Source: Umbelopsis isabellina (taxonomy: Eukaryota; Mucoromycota; Umbelopsidomycetes; Umbelopsidales; Umbelopsidaceae). From it: a DNA stretch of 64,000 nt. A program made the translations under genes and the position numbers. Of this stretch, positions 24,650 to 37,033 are shown one piece after another; within the stretch, counting starts at the first letter, position 1; the number at the start of each line of letters is the position of its first letter. The stretch lies in the NCBI GenBank assembly GCA_016758905.1, contig JAEPQZ010000003.1, positions 992,001 to 1,056,000 of the forward strand. Direction: 5' to 3'. Under the pieces are notes generated by a model. The model was not told the DNA's origin and made no database searches. It saw only the letters and a program-made list of their open reading frames with translations.

Positions 24650-25160
24650 GGCTTGTAAATTGTTTTATCTTGTTTGAAAGTTGGCCCCTGCAACTCGGTC
24701 ATTGCACCGTTCACTTATATACGGCTTTCCACGCCCCGCAGCGCAGCAAGGGCCGGCGACGAAAAGATGGAGTATCAAATTTTCGTAAGCGGCAATAGTT
24801 TCTTCCAAGTATGACAGCTCTCAATTCCCGTCATCAAAATTGGATTACTCAAGCAATATTTCTCATTATGATTCACTGAAAGTATCACGAAAACATTACT
24901 GATGGTCGCGTAGCTAGGTTTTTTTTTTTTTCTACTTTATTTTATACATTGTGTATCTTGCTTGTATAAAAATGAGAGAAGAGGGTATCAGATAACAAAA
25001 ACAGGAAATTATAGGGAAGATGAGAAAACTCGAAAGCAAGGGAAACGAAAAAAAATTGGGAAATAAACAATGGCGTAGAAGAGACACATCTTATAAAACA
25101 AAGAGAATACCAAGCCTACGTTTTTTGGCTCAATTTGACATTTTAGCCAGCTTGAGAGAT
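24650..25160. other. Intergenic
   Basis: About 510 bp, AT-rich, with a T-run near 24920. It should hold the promoter of methyltransferase B and the 3' end of the F-box gene. No gene seen. Confidence 0.55.
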
Positions 25161-27894
25161 TTATGCTGCTACAATTTCATTATCTTCGAAGCCTTTGACA
25201 CCATAATCCAGTACTTCGAACCATGTTACTCGATCTCTGTTAATAACATTGAGTCATTAGAACTAGTGAGTGGTAGTTGTTTCCTTAAAAATGAACTTGA
25301 TCTTACCTATGAACTGCTGCGACGCATCGGCGTTCGTCAAAAGCAACTCGCCATACTCCAGTGACATTTGTGATCAAATCTCGCACAAGCATGCCGCTTT
25401 TGATGTCCCATAATTTCAGGCCCCCTTCAGAACCTGAAACAACTTTATGACCATCGTGTTGAAAACATGTGATAGCACCTTGATGACCAGATAAGACATG
25501 TTCGCAAACACCGGTTTCAGTTGACCAGATTCGAAGAGTTGAGTCAGCTGCTGCAGATACAAGATGTTTTGGTGTAAGATGCAAAAGTCCAACCAAAATG
25601 GAATGTCCTTTAAAATACGATCAGTGGTTAGTAAAGAGGTTCAAGGTGACTTCAAATGCATGAAACGAACAATACCTTCAAGAACATTGAGACAGCTGCC
25701 ATCATCCAAGCTCCATATTCGGACAGTTGAGTCCATGCTACCGCTCATGCAGCGGCGATTGTCGATATCAAGGACAACAGAATATACACGTTGTTGGTGA
25801 CCTTCCATTAGATGAATTAAACGACCAGTTTCTATATTCCATAAACGCATGGTATTGTCGTAGCTGCCGCTAACCAACAAATTTCCCCTGGCAGCTATAG
25901 CTCTTACAGATTGAGTATGACCAGTGAGGGTGTGCATGAACCAAGGATTAACTGGGTTGTGAGCCAGAAAAGGTTCATCTCTGACAGGATCGGGTAGTTT
26001 CCAGACTTTTAAAGTCGAGTCCCTCGATCCGGTAACTATGACTGGATATGCAGGCTGCAAACGTCCATCGATCATTTCTGGCATAACGATTTGTAGACAA
26101 CGAACCGTGCTTGTATGTCCAGAGAAGACATGCGTACAGACTCCACGTTCAATGTCCCACACTCTGACCGTACGATCCGTTGATCCACTTACTAGCGTAT
26201 TTCCAACGTATTGTAAGGCCCAGACACCCCCTTCGTGATCGCTCATGGTTTTCCGTAACTTTCCAGTGTTGGTGTCGTATACATTAATGCAGTGATCATC
26301 TGATCCAGAAATGATTTTGTCATCGTCATATTGTAAGCAAGTCACAACATTATCAGAGTGACCTTGGAACGACATGTGCGTAGCTCGACCACGCTTCCAA
26401 TTTTGTCGTATGGTATAATGCTGTCGATAGATTTCTTTGTATGGATGAGGAGTGGAGGGCTCTAATGGTGAAGATGAGGATGACCCAGATATAGTATTAG
26501 TTGGGCCAGCGCCTTGGGAAGCTAATGCAGCGTCATCGCTGGTGTTGACGCATATATGGTCGCATTCAGCGATAGCTTTTCGTAAAAGTCGGGATTCCTC
26601 TGGATTATCTACATCCATAGTCGCAATGGAAGCATTATCTCTATGATCGCCAAGTACAATCATTTTTTGTTTTCTCTGCGCTCTAATCATAGCTTGTCGG
26701 GCCATAACTCGTTTAACTTCTTCCAAAGTAAAGGAAAATCCATCTTTTTCAAGATTACGACGCCAAATGGTTGCGTCAGCATCTACTACCATTCGCCATT
26801 TTTTGGATACCTGAGCAGCTCGACATAACGAAACCACATCTAGATATCGTAAAATGTGCAAAGATAATTCAAATGGTAGAGAGGCTAAAAAATCTCTTTT
26901 CAATGCAGGAATGATCAGTGCATTTACAAATTGAAGTGTGGAGGTGGAAGATCGTCGGAGAAGTTGGAATAACAGATATGACTGTGTTGTTTGCGGGAGG
27001 GTATCAAAAGTGGAAAGGATGTTGGAAAGATTGCGGTTTGACCGTAGGGTATTTTGTGTATGTAAATCACGGCCGAGTGGAGCAGAATCGAAATAGGATG
27101 TTAAAGATTGGTGAGGTTCTGCTGTAGCAACAATAGGTGATGGAGAAGGGGACGGAAATGCAGAGTTTGGGCTATCACAACTATCTTGGTCCATGGAAGT
27201 TGTAGCAATGGACAATTCTTGAGCAGGTTCTTCATCAGAGTCATATTCTGAGAGCGAGTGAGGGGTTCGATTGGATCTTTCGGTATCATTCGCCACATCA
27301 GCTTTAGTACGAACACGTTTGTTGATATCTAACGGTTCAAGATCAGTCGGGAAAAGGGCCTCTGCTTGTAGGGAAAGGGATGAAGCTCTTCGTTTTCTCG
27401 AACAATGAGACAGATTTTCATCTTTCATATCGTCGTCTGGAGCGGGAAGCAGACCTATTAAGGATGTCTTATGCTATATATAACAATTATAAAGTTAGTG
27501 GGACTCGGGATCATCACTAAGCATAAAACATGAGTACGGATAAACATACCAGCGATTCCATCATTGCAGATTGATCCCAAGCGATATCATTATCAAAACA
27601 TAATGCTTTCATAGCCGGTGGTGTTAATGTTTCGGCTAGAGGATACTGTGATACGTCTAACGATTTGAGGTGGTCTTGCGTGGAGGAGTTGGAACTACTG
27701 GAGCGGGAAGAGGAGTTCAGAGATGAGGAAGATCCGATATTGGAATATGATTTAAAAGCGCCAAGGACTTTGGTGGAGATGTTGCCAGTAGGCGATGGAG
27801 AAGGAAGTGGTGAAGATAACTGCTGCTGGAGATGTTTTCTTTTTGCAAAGAATCTCGCATTACGTTTGTCTGTGAAACTCTCCTGTTCCGCCAT
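25161..27894 (-). CDS. CDC4: CDC4-like F-box / WD40 substrate receptor of SCF ubiquitin ligase
   Basis: Four exons (27550-27894, 25676-27473, 25307-25607, 25161-25236) give 839 residues. The N-terminal ~300 residues are Ser/Pro-rich with a basic SRKRRASS patch that may be a nuclear signal. An F-box follows at about 312-355 (LPFELSLHILRYLDVVSLC). The C-terminal half, about 460-830, has WD repeats such as DDKIISGSDDHCINVYD, GNTLVSGSTDRTVRVWD and GNLLVSGSYDNTMRLWN. The end WFEVLDYG is typical of Cdc4/Fbw7. The F-box docks on Skp1 and the propeller binds phosphodegrons of cell-cycle proteins. The first ATG is at 27894. The last splice leaves a 76-nt terminal exon. Orthology to CDC4 is likely; a related F-box/WD protein is the alternative. 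Confidence 0.88.
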
Positions 27895-28746
27895 TATTGG
27901 CGTGCAACTCAAATACTATGCTGATAAGACAAGTATCGTTGTAATTGGAGTCAATGTTGAGAACTGAAAAGAAGATTGCAGTAGATGAACAGCTGGGAAA
28001 ATCTGGCTATGCGTTGGAGAAGGGAAATTTCCATTTCCACTGTTGCGCATTGGATCTCCGCTAACGGGGGTAAAGAAATTGCTAATGATCGACTCGGGTA
28101 ATCATTGCTTTTATTGCCGTATTTTCTTTGCTGACTGGTTGGTTTGAGTGCGTAATATACTGTTTCTTCAACAAAATCATCGTTTACTGTCCTTTAAGAG
28201 CCTTGCTAGCCCATTTGGCATATCTTCATCCCCCGTATTCTTCTCAGTTTCAAACCGCGATCACTTAATATCATGTTCCCAGCAGATATATGAGCTGAAC
28301 CAGTGGACCAATGGCCGCTTTGATCAATTTGCTTCTTAAATGGAAAAACTATATCAGGCTCAAATAGGTCACTACTAGCTTCATAGTTGAAAATAAGGCA
28401 AAAAGAAGGATCTCATTTTTATGAAACTGGCACTAACTAACTCACTCACTCTAGCCTGAACCTCTTTTTCCTGTCCCATCTGTTCAATTGCTGTAGCGTA
28501 TGATGGTGCGTTGATATCACGGCTCATTTATTGTTTTGTGATGCATTGTTACATATAAAAGGTATCATTAAATAGCAAAGTGATACAGTACAATCTTGGA
28601 TTATCTGCCATACATGATCAACAACAAATGGAAAAACAAAAGACTGTGTATTTTCACAGCTATATAATGGCTAAAGAAGTAGATGTAGGGTCCCCATCTT
28701 CAAGAACAAAAAGGAAATTACCCTGCTGGTAAACACTCTAGGCAAT
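27895..28746. other. Intergenic
   Basis: About 850 bp between two minus-strand genes. It should hold the promoter of the F-box gene and the 3' region of the kinase gene. No exon or RNA gene seen. Confidence 0.55.
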
Positions 28747-31700
28747 TTATCTTTTTCCTTGGATCACCCACTCGGCAACGTATGAAAAGTTGCCAAACTC
28801 TTGTTGCTCGGCTCGGTTAAGGGTTGAATTAATGGGAGTCATTTGAGGCTTTTCCCGAGTAAACTCTTCGTCAAAGTTAGAGGTGTCTGTACGACCATTG
28901 ATAGAAGGATAGAAAGGAGGTGGGACGCGCTTTGCCAGCATATCATCCCAATTAACGCCTCGGAAGAACGCATGCTGCTTAATGTCTTGAGCATCGTTAG
29001 GTCCGGATCCCAATCGAGTGTTGGGATCTCGATTCAATAACTAATGTGGAAAAACAAGGAAATTGATCAGTTATAAATTTTGATGAAGGCTATGATAACA
29101 CTATGCCCCTTACCTTTTGACAGATGGATACAGAATCACGAGACATGTTGATGGGATATAAAATCTCGTCCTCCAAAATAGCATCAAAGATTTCATCTTC
29201 GTCTTCACCACGGAAAGGTGACTGACCGAGCAACATCTCGTATATGAGAACACCAAATGCCCACCAATCGACGGCTCGCGCATACTTTTGTTCCAATAAA
29301 ATCTCAGGTGCCATGAATTCCGGTGTACCACAGAAAGTTCCTGTTGTCTGTCCATACCACATATTTTCTTTACAAAGACCATAATCAGCAATTCTAATGT
29401 GGCCGTCCACTCCGAGCATAATGTTATCCAATTTGAGATCACGATAAACGATGCCTTGCTTATGGAAATATTCAAGTGCTAGCAGTACTTCGCAAGCATA
29501 GTATCTGGATCAAGAAGTAAATTGTAAATAAATTACCCATGGGCATGTATGTTGGTAACAATTCGATGGAAACGAGGCTTACTTCGCTCTACGTTCAGAG
29601 AACTGTTCGCGTTGAATGTGCAACATCAAGTCACCACCACTGATGTAGTCCATGACAAAGTAAATACGGTTCTCTGTTTGGAAACAGGAGTGCAAACCAA
29701 TCAGGAATGGATGACGCTCTCTATTGGCAGCTTGGAATACGCGTTTCTCGGAACGAGTGCTACGTACAATGTCAGTATAAGCAACGTATAAATAAATTCT
29801 TCATGATGTGCGATAGCTTTACCTTTCTACTTCATCGTTATCTATGATAAAGCGTTTCTTCAAAACCTTGATGGCATAAAGCTCACTAGTAGTTTTTTCT
29901 TCAGCAAGCATGACCTGATATATATGACCAATTAAAAAAAGACGACCATCAAGTGTGTATTGAAAAAAGCATTCAAATGTACGTTACCTTGCCAAAGTTG
30001 CCTTTACCAAGGACTGCCAAAAAGCTAAAGTCCTCCAATGTAACCTTCTTGCCAGCTTGCATTGGTGACATCCCTTGTTTTGGTGGTGGCTGTTGATGAA
30101 GGGTTTTGTCAGTTATCTAATCGTAAAGCTCTTCATGACACCCGATACAGGATCATTTCATTGCTACTTACTCTAGGTGCTGCAGGATGCGGTCTCTGCT
30201 GAATATGTTGACCCATTTGAGGTGATGGCGCTGGTTGATATGGAGATGGAGATCCTGGATATGGCCTAGGCATCATGGCTGTATTAGGCACTGGTGCATA
30301 TGATTGAGGTCTTGCCGGGCTTGGAACACGCTGCATTGGCGGAGTATTCATCTGTTGTTGCATAGGAGGAGGGTTCATCGGCTGCCTCATGTGCGGTGGA
30401 CCCATGTTGGGATACCCGTAGCCTTGTGGCATGCCTTGAGGGACTGGTTGTGACATGTTATAGTTTCCAGCCACACCCTGGGGTGGGGGCTGTGGTCGAG
30501 CTTGTGGATATTGCATCTGCTGTTGGCCCTGAGGTGGCATAGGAGGTGGCATATGCATCGAACTAGGCGAATACTGCTGAGGATATTGAGCATGGCTATG
30601 TGATTGTTGCTGATGACCACCTTGCAAAGACAATTGGGATATAGCAGTAGGTAAACTGTCTGTCCTGTCCCCTAATGAGGCTGTCGATCCACCACTTGTG
30701 GGTCGTTCTGCTTTTTGAGGCTTCGGTGTACCACCTTCATTGGTTCTCCTCTTAGCTGCCTTGATCTCGGCTAGCATCTGGTTAGCCATCTCCATCGACA
30801 TACCGCAGAAGTCAGGAACAAGATGAGCACATTTAGAATGACAGGAAATACCACACTCTACACGAGACGTATCAAGTTGAGTAATTTAAAAAAAAACGGC
30901 TATCATAGGCTATTATGGATGATATGCAAAGACCTACCATGACACTTTTTGCTGCCTCTTGAGCCCAAAGGCAACATATAACCACAGTGGCAGCACCAAT
31001 TCGCGCCGATATTGGTAATAGGTTCAAATCTGTGTGGAATACGATGATTGATTTTGTCCTCGTCGGCATCCTATTGAGATTGATCGATTTAGTATCATTG
31101 CTGATTTGTTTGGCTAATTTACTTAATATGATGAGATATTTACAGCTTCTGTATCGGTACGAGAAATGCACTTGGTGACCACCTTAGTATAACACTTACG
31201 ATGGCAAGAGTACTCACAATCTATATATTCAAACTATTATCATCGGCATTAACGGAAAAGATAAGTAGATGGAGTTAACATACCTTCACATTGGTAACCG
31301 CTGTTGACCATAAATTCTCCACAGAGTGCACATCGCATAATGTTGAAAAAGCTTTTTTCAACAAATTGATGCCCATTCATTTCATGAACCTCCTCCTTAC
31401 GCTGACGGACAGCACCAGCACGACCAAGCTTATCCAGAGGACGGCGGCCGCCGGCAGCAGCATCGCGAACTATAGTAAAATATGTCAGCTTCCAAATTTC
31501 ACTATTCCATTCACATAATCTGCTTACCAAAGTTAATGCGTAGAGCAATATGGCCAACTGGTTCCACATCGAACCAAGCTTCGATTCCTTCTGATCCACC
31601 GGCTGCACTGGTTTGTTCTCGATATGTAGGCTGGCGGTTATTGGAAAGGCGAGGTGACTGGCCACCTGTTGAGTCATGCTGTTGAGCGATTTCGGCCGGT

Positions 31701-33296
31701 ACCCAACCTTGACCATTGTCTTGCATAATCTTTTGCCTTCGCAACCCATCTACAATGTCTGAAATTTTCAACCAAAGTATGCCAATAGGCATAGATCTTT
31801 CCCCAGACTGGTCGTAAATACAGAATTCTACGTCAGAGGCTTTGCTAACATTGACTTCACATTGATCTGCCCATTTGTCGGATCGAGAGGGTCGCGTACG
31901 GAATACCACATTGCCGTCAACCTTAACGACAGCCACAGTCTCGGGCATGCTAAATGTTCTTGTCGGAGCATGAGCGAGTTCTCGTACTTCCAAGATCTGA
32001 ACTTGAAGTTTTCCAGTCAACGGCTTACGAAGCCCTGGTACACTGCGCAAGGCCATAACGGATTCTATTTCTGAAGGAAAAAGGATGTTTGAGTACCTCG
32101 AGGATCAGGAAAATGATCTTTTTCACAATATTACACATACCGTCTTCATCGTCACCTTCACCTAGGTAAAGATTTTTGTATTTTCTAACCGCCTTGTTCA
32201 ATAAATTGAGCTTTTCAACGCTTTCTGATAGTTCGTTTTGAACATCAGCACGGCGGCGACGATCCACAGAAGATGGGTTTTTATCAAATGCTCCAGCCAT
32301 ATTTTTAATACCGGCCATGACTTTCTTTTCCACATCCAACTTGTATTCGAGCTCATGAAGCTTGAGAGACACTTTAGCCTTGTTGTATTTAGTATCAGCT
32401 TTGAGTAGATCTATGACATGCGTACTATGTTAGGAAACACAATTATCTGGTATATAAGTGGCTAGACTATACAACGATCACCACTCACCGAGATTGCTAT
32501 ATTTCCGTTTCTCTGGTTCCGAGCCATCGGCCTTGGCAGTACCAACGTTCATGCCGACATTTGTAATAATTGGACTACTACCAGGTTCTTTAGAAGTAGC
32601 TGATCCTGTTGAAGCCATATCGAACGTGCTGTCGGTACTCTGTGTTGAAGAACGACTAGGTTTTTGACGAAGCTTTCGGATTTCATCAGAAAAGTAGTCA
32701 ATGTATTTCTGATATTCCTTGATCTCCGTATCACACTGCATCTGAGCATTTCTGTCCTGTATGATACGACGTATTTGCATGGCCTTGTCACGATACATCT
32801 TGTTCTGGTTGATTTTGAGCTCTAGCTCATGGATTTTAGATTGTGTGTCCTATTTTGATACCAATAGATATATGTTATTTTAAGGAAACGTTGAACCCAG
32901 ACACGCTGGAGCTTCATTTGATTATAGAACGTAGACAAAAGGCGGTCAAAAATGATACAGTGTCGAGTCGCAATTCAGGTACGTCGTTCATCACTGTCGT
33001 GATCCTTCATGTTGTAAACAAAGGTTTCGCTTCTATTAGTCCCAGGGGCTGAATACAGGCATGGCTAAATGTTTCGAGAAAGAATGGTCGGCAAGCTTTT
33101 ATTGCCGATGGCGACTGGTTTCCCGGTAGAAATCAAAGATGAGGGTTTTTAAACATACCGCCATTTCCAATGTAGAGCTGCTTGGAAATTGAAGGATTCG
33201 AGGGTATAAATCGCGTAGTGTAGAAGCGATCTTGAGAGCTTGGGGAAAACAGGGCTGTGTGTGTTTGTCGGAGTATGAAACACGCAGACGAACCAT
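28747..33296 (-). CDS. PKC1: Protein kinase C, cell-wall integrity pathway
   Basis: Thirteen exons (33159-33296, 32489-32849, 32141-32410, 31528-32070, 31284-31469, 31144-31220, 30938-31070, 30172-30857, 29988-30089, 29823-29914, 29583-29759, 29114-29504, 28747-29040) give 1149 residues, close to yeast Pkc1. Order: two HR1 coiled coils (about 47-250), C2 domain (257-437), two zinc C1 domains (about 470-590), a Pro/Gln-rich linker to about 800, then an AGC kinase with [16 protein letters not shown] (Asp944) and [12 protein letters not shown]. The kinase motif is DYG (962-964) rather than DFG, as in other fungal Pkc1. HR1 and C1 bind Rho1 and lipid; the kinase starts the wall-integrity MAP-kinase cascade. 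A second in-frame ATG at 33164 is an alternative start. Confidence 0.96.
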
Positions 33297-33856
33297 AGCC
33301 GACGATTCAATATTGGAAACTTCCTTTGTGATCTTCTTCGGCTGCTATACTAATAAGCTAAGCCAAAACAGCATGATGAACAAGAAATATGTGCTTTTTT
33401 ATTATAGGATTATCTTATGTAATATGTTGAGCCTTCGCTTCACATTTCTGTTTAATATTAAAGATGATAAGGTTGTGCTTTATGAATACTAACAATAACG
33501 GAGACAGAAATGGACCGCGAAGTAATCTTGAAGTCTATTCGCAAACATCTCGACGGAGCAAATTATAGCATAGCTAATTATGTGATTTTCAAAATAAAGA
33601 CGATACTACTCTAGGTACTTGCCCATGGCCAGGGCAAAGCTCATAAATTCACTCTCTCACATATTCAAGTAAGATTTAAATTTTGAATTAAGGTTTCCTT
33701 TCTTTTTGTGCAACTCGTCTATGATATGGAAAAACAAGAACGTTTTCAAATAGCTCATACACGCACTACCTGCAGTGGTCTCTGTCATGATTCTACAAAA
33801 AACTTCAAATATAATTTTGAAGAAACCTCATTGACATACGGAAAAGGCAAAAAAAA
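33297..33856. other. Intergenic, upstream of PKC1
   Basis: About 560 bp with no exon; it should hold the kinase promoter. The last 8 bases (33849-33856) form the tRNA terminator on the minus strand. Confidence 0.55.
33849..33856 (-). terminator. RNA polymerase III terminator of tRNA-Gly (first copy)
   Basis: Run of eight T on the minus strand immediately after the tRNA discriminator base, the normal polymerase III stop. Confidence 0.75.
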
Positions 33857-33927
33857 TGCGCAGACCGAGAATCGAACTCGGGTCTACCGCGTGGCAGGCG
33901 GTAATTATACCACTAAACCATCTGCGC
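33857..33927 (-). tRNA. tRNA-Gly (anticodon GCC), first copy
   Basis: 71 bases on the minus strand. The seven-base-pair acceptor stem GCGCAGA/TCTGCGC is perfect, followed by a D arm, the anticodon loop CTGCCAC giving GCC, and the T loop GTTCGATTC in a CCGAG/CTCGG stem. The discriminator base is A and a T8 stop follows. No intron. It reads glycine codons GGC and GGU. An identical gene lies at 38289-38359. Confidence 0.97.
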
Positions 33928-34573
33928 TTGTTGTGATTTGTCAAGTTGTGATTAATACTCGCGTTGGCTGTTTTTCTGCTTAACTTACATTTATCGTCTA
34001 TCTTGCGTAGTATGGAAGATATGACATGCAAATGGGATTCAGAATAATCTCTTCCAACTATCTTCGGCACATATCATATTAGGAGTAGACCGGCTTCCAA
34101 AAGGTATTGAAGGCTCTAAATCTATAAGAAGTACTATAATTCAACTCAATCACTCTTTATGCGCAACTTTAAATTTTGATCACACAAGAAAGAAGATCCG
34201 AAGTTTCAAATCTCTCACATTTTTCGTCATTCCAAGACACAAAACCTCGAAAACTTTTTAAAAGCCATAACAAGGATGATCTAACCAATCAAACCATACT
34301 TCATTCATGTCTGCATATGCATGACAAACAGCTCTTCTAAATGTGCAGGCGATTACTATATTACTATTTACATTGTGACCCGATTGTATATGAAGGTGGC
34401 TTTATGCTATTGCTTTGGTTCGCCGCTGCATATACATGGTCTCTATATTTTTTAAATGACAAACCAGTGGCGATGGTGTTACCTTTTCCAATGACATGCT
34501 TCTATTGTCAAGAACAAATTCAGCCAAGCATCCTCGGCATTGCTACTAAGAGTTCAAAGTCATTGTATATGCA
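33928..34573. other. Intergenic between tRNA-Gly and the WD40 gene
   Basis: About 650 bp with no supported gene; it contains the upstream side of the tRNA and the 3' end of the WD40 gene. Confidence 0.55.
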
Positions 34574-37033
34574 TCAATCTCGAGCAGTGACGCGGCCATC
34601 GCTTTGCAGCTGAAAGTCAGTGAACAGCGTAGTTCTATCTGATGCCACACTAACCAAGGTGTTGTTGGGTATAAAAAGCGTTCTGATGACACGTTTGTCT
34701 GATGGAAGAACATTACAATTCAGAGTACTTTCGTTCAACATAATTGCATGCAAACTTACCGTGTCCGTTCCAACTATATGAAGGTCCGCCACTCGTGATG
34801 CGTTTATAGCGTACATCCCTGTCGATGATAACGCATTTAGATTTGTTGTTGAAAGACTCTCTGGTTAGAACCTTGTTTCTTACCAAATATATATTTTGTG
34901 ATCAGACATGTTACCACCCGCTACTGTCCAGCTATTAGGTTTCCAATCCGGTCGAATATATCTTGAAACGTTTTCCGGTTCACTGCATCCAAAGGAAAGA
35001 ACAGTTGCCGAAGTGTGCTGCATTCGTACATCGTATAGCCGCATCTGATCTTTCACTCCGGCCAGGCTGATGTATCTGTTAGCTTACTTGTACTTTTTCG
35101 TGTTATTTTCAAGAGCTCTTAAAACTTACCAGATCATCAATAAGTGAGGATTCACTTCATTTGCCAAGATGTGATTGATCTGCATAATGGTTAGAATGTT
35201 AGTCTTATATTCGTGTCCATACACAATCAGAAACCTAGCTTACTCTATCCTCGAATTTGACTTCCCCGGTAGCAGTAGTGGTTGCATCTAAATTCACCCA
35301 GGCTAGTTTACGATCTGCACCTCCACTGTATACCTTGTGCGCTTTTTCATCATAATGTATAGCGTGAACATGCGAGGTATGCTTAGACCTTAACGGACTG
35401 ATCCCTGAGGCTTGGAAATTGGTTTTTCGGTCAGTTCTAGTCAACTCCCAAAGCATCTGTTTAGCAAAATGACGTTAAAAGATTGAAATTACATGTCAGA
35501 GTCAAGAGAATAACGCTAACCAGTTGATGATCATCTCCCCCTGTCACGAAGGTGGAAGAGACTTTTCCATCACTGCCTTCACTATGACCGACGTGAGCTA
35601 TTGCACTGATTCCTTTGAAATGGGGCTTTTGGTCAAAGGTTTGCACGGAAGATTGATACTAATGAATAATAAGTAAGCATGATTTCAAGAGTTGGAATCC
35701 AATTGAAAGTAGCAGATAATTACCTGATCATTATCCTTGATATTCACCAAGCAAAGTTGCCTCCCTTCACTGTGCTTATCTCTTTGATTAATTGCGACAG
35801 CTAGCGTCTCAGGTGTGGCCCAACATATGTCCTCCGCCCATGAATCTATCTGAAGATCTTTTTTATGCACGGTGGTCATAATTTTTCGAGTATCGCAATT
35901 CCACATATGAATGTCTCCGTTCATGGTAGTAGATACCAACAATTTATTGAGGTGTGAGCTTGAGGCTGGTGCAATGTTGTATAGCAAACTCCTTGGCTTT
36001 CTGTCGTACTTTGTAGTCGCTTTCTTCTGATCAATTTGATACAGGACGTCCAATGTATCAGATGACGCTAGCCTTACATTGTCTATCTTAACATTTGGAG
36101 GTTCAGCGTCTGAATGTTCCTAGAGAATACATGATATAAGCAAACATTTTGGAATTGTTCATTTCAACACTTATGCACTCACTTTCAATTTTTTATGAGG
36201 AGGTTCTTCGGTTGATCTGTTCTGAGGAAGTTCTTCGGACACAGTATTTTGACGTTTTGGCTGCTTGGGCAGTGTTTCTTGAGTTTCGCTGGAAGAGTGT
36301 GAATTATAATATTTTGCAAATGTTACATCTGCCATTGTCCTCATCGTACGCTCTAAATTCCGACCAGTCTTTTGGATGGCTTTCGCAGTTTGAGCCGCTT
36401 TATAAATATATCTTTCATGACGGGTCCGCAATCGTTCCAACTGTAGCAGCAAACGATGTTAGAGGTACAAGGTAGTGTCAAAGAATGCGTCATTTGGTAT
36501 ACTTGCTTTTAGAAGCATATCATGAATCTGGCCCTGGGACTTTAAAGGATTTCGCAAAAGCATTTCAGCATCTATGCGAGCTTCTTCGTCACTATCACTG
36601 CTTCCACTTTTACTATCGCTATCACTATGACTAGCACTGTCATTACTTGGGGAAGTTCTGGAATACTTTTGCCGCAAATGTGCTGGTTCTGTAGATTTGT
36701 TCTTATGTTTCTGTCGATTAGCGGGCAGTTGACTAGTCTCATGGTTGTCACGGGAAAGACGATGCGATGCGTCCCGCTCAGGCCCTGTATAACTTAAGTA
36801 GCTAGATCCGTGTGGTGGTTCTGTTTCGCTTCCCCTACTAAGCTGTAGACTGGTACTTGCTACGGCAAGGTGTTGAATGAATACCATACAAAGTTGCCAT
36901 AACGGTGTCAGATCTCATGGTGTAAATTGCGCTTACCAATATTTCTATGTTGGTCGTGTACGTGTGCTCCTTTCAACGAGGAAGACGACATTAGTCCCGC
37001 AGGGATCATGTCCGGTATGTCATAAGACGACAT
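34574..37033 (-). CDS. WD40-repeat protein, possible DDB1-CUL4 substrate receptor
   Basis: Ten exons (36937-37033, 36507-36859, 36183-36440, 35724-36119, 35521-35658, 35244-35456, 35130-35179, 34884-35066, 34760-34818, 34574-34698) give 623 residues. The first third is Ser/charged-rich, then a helical stretch LERLRTRHERYIYKAAQ that could form a coiled coil. WD-type repeats follow: NGDIHMWNCD, TGGDDHQLMLWEL, SGGADRKLAWVNLD, MRLYDVR (510-516) and HKIYIWDVR. The WDVR at 563-566 sits in a good DWD/WDxR box, the motif by which receptors bind DDB1. The second intron (36441-36506) starts GCAAGT, a GC-AG intron; only this choice keeps the frame. I do not recognise a named orthologue. Confidence 0.8.

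Noticed and set aside
33708-33983. Frames running through the tRNA-Gly genes, with similar peptide sequence at both loci
   Set aside because: The shared peptide is just the translated tRNA; not a protein repeat family.
36429-36473. GT-AG alternatives for the second intron of the WD40 gene
   Set aside because: They either break the frame or place the branch site only a few bases from the donor; the GC-AG choice fits.
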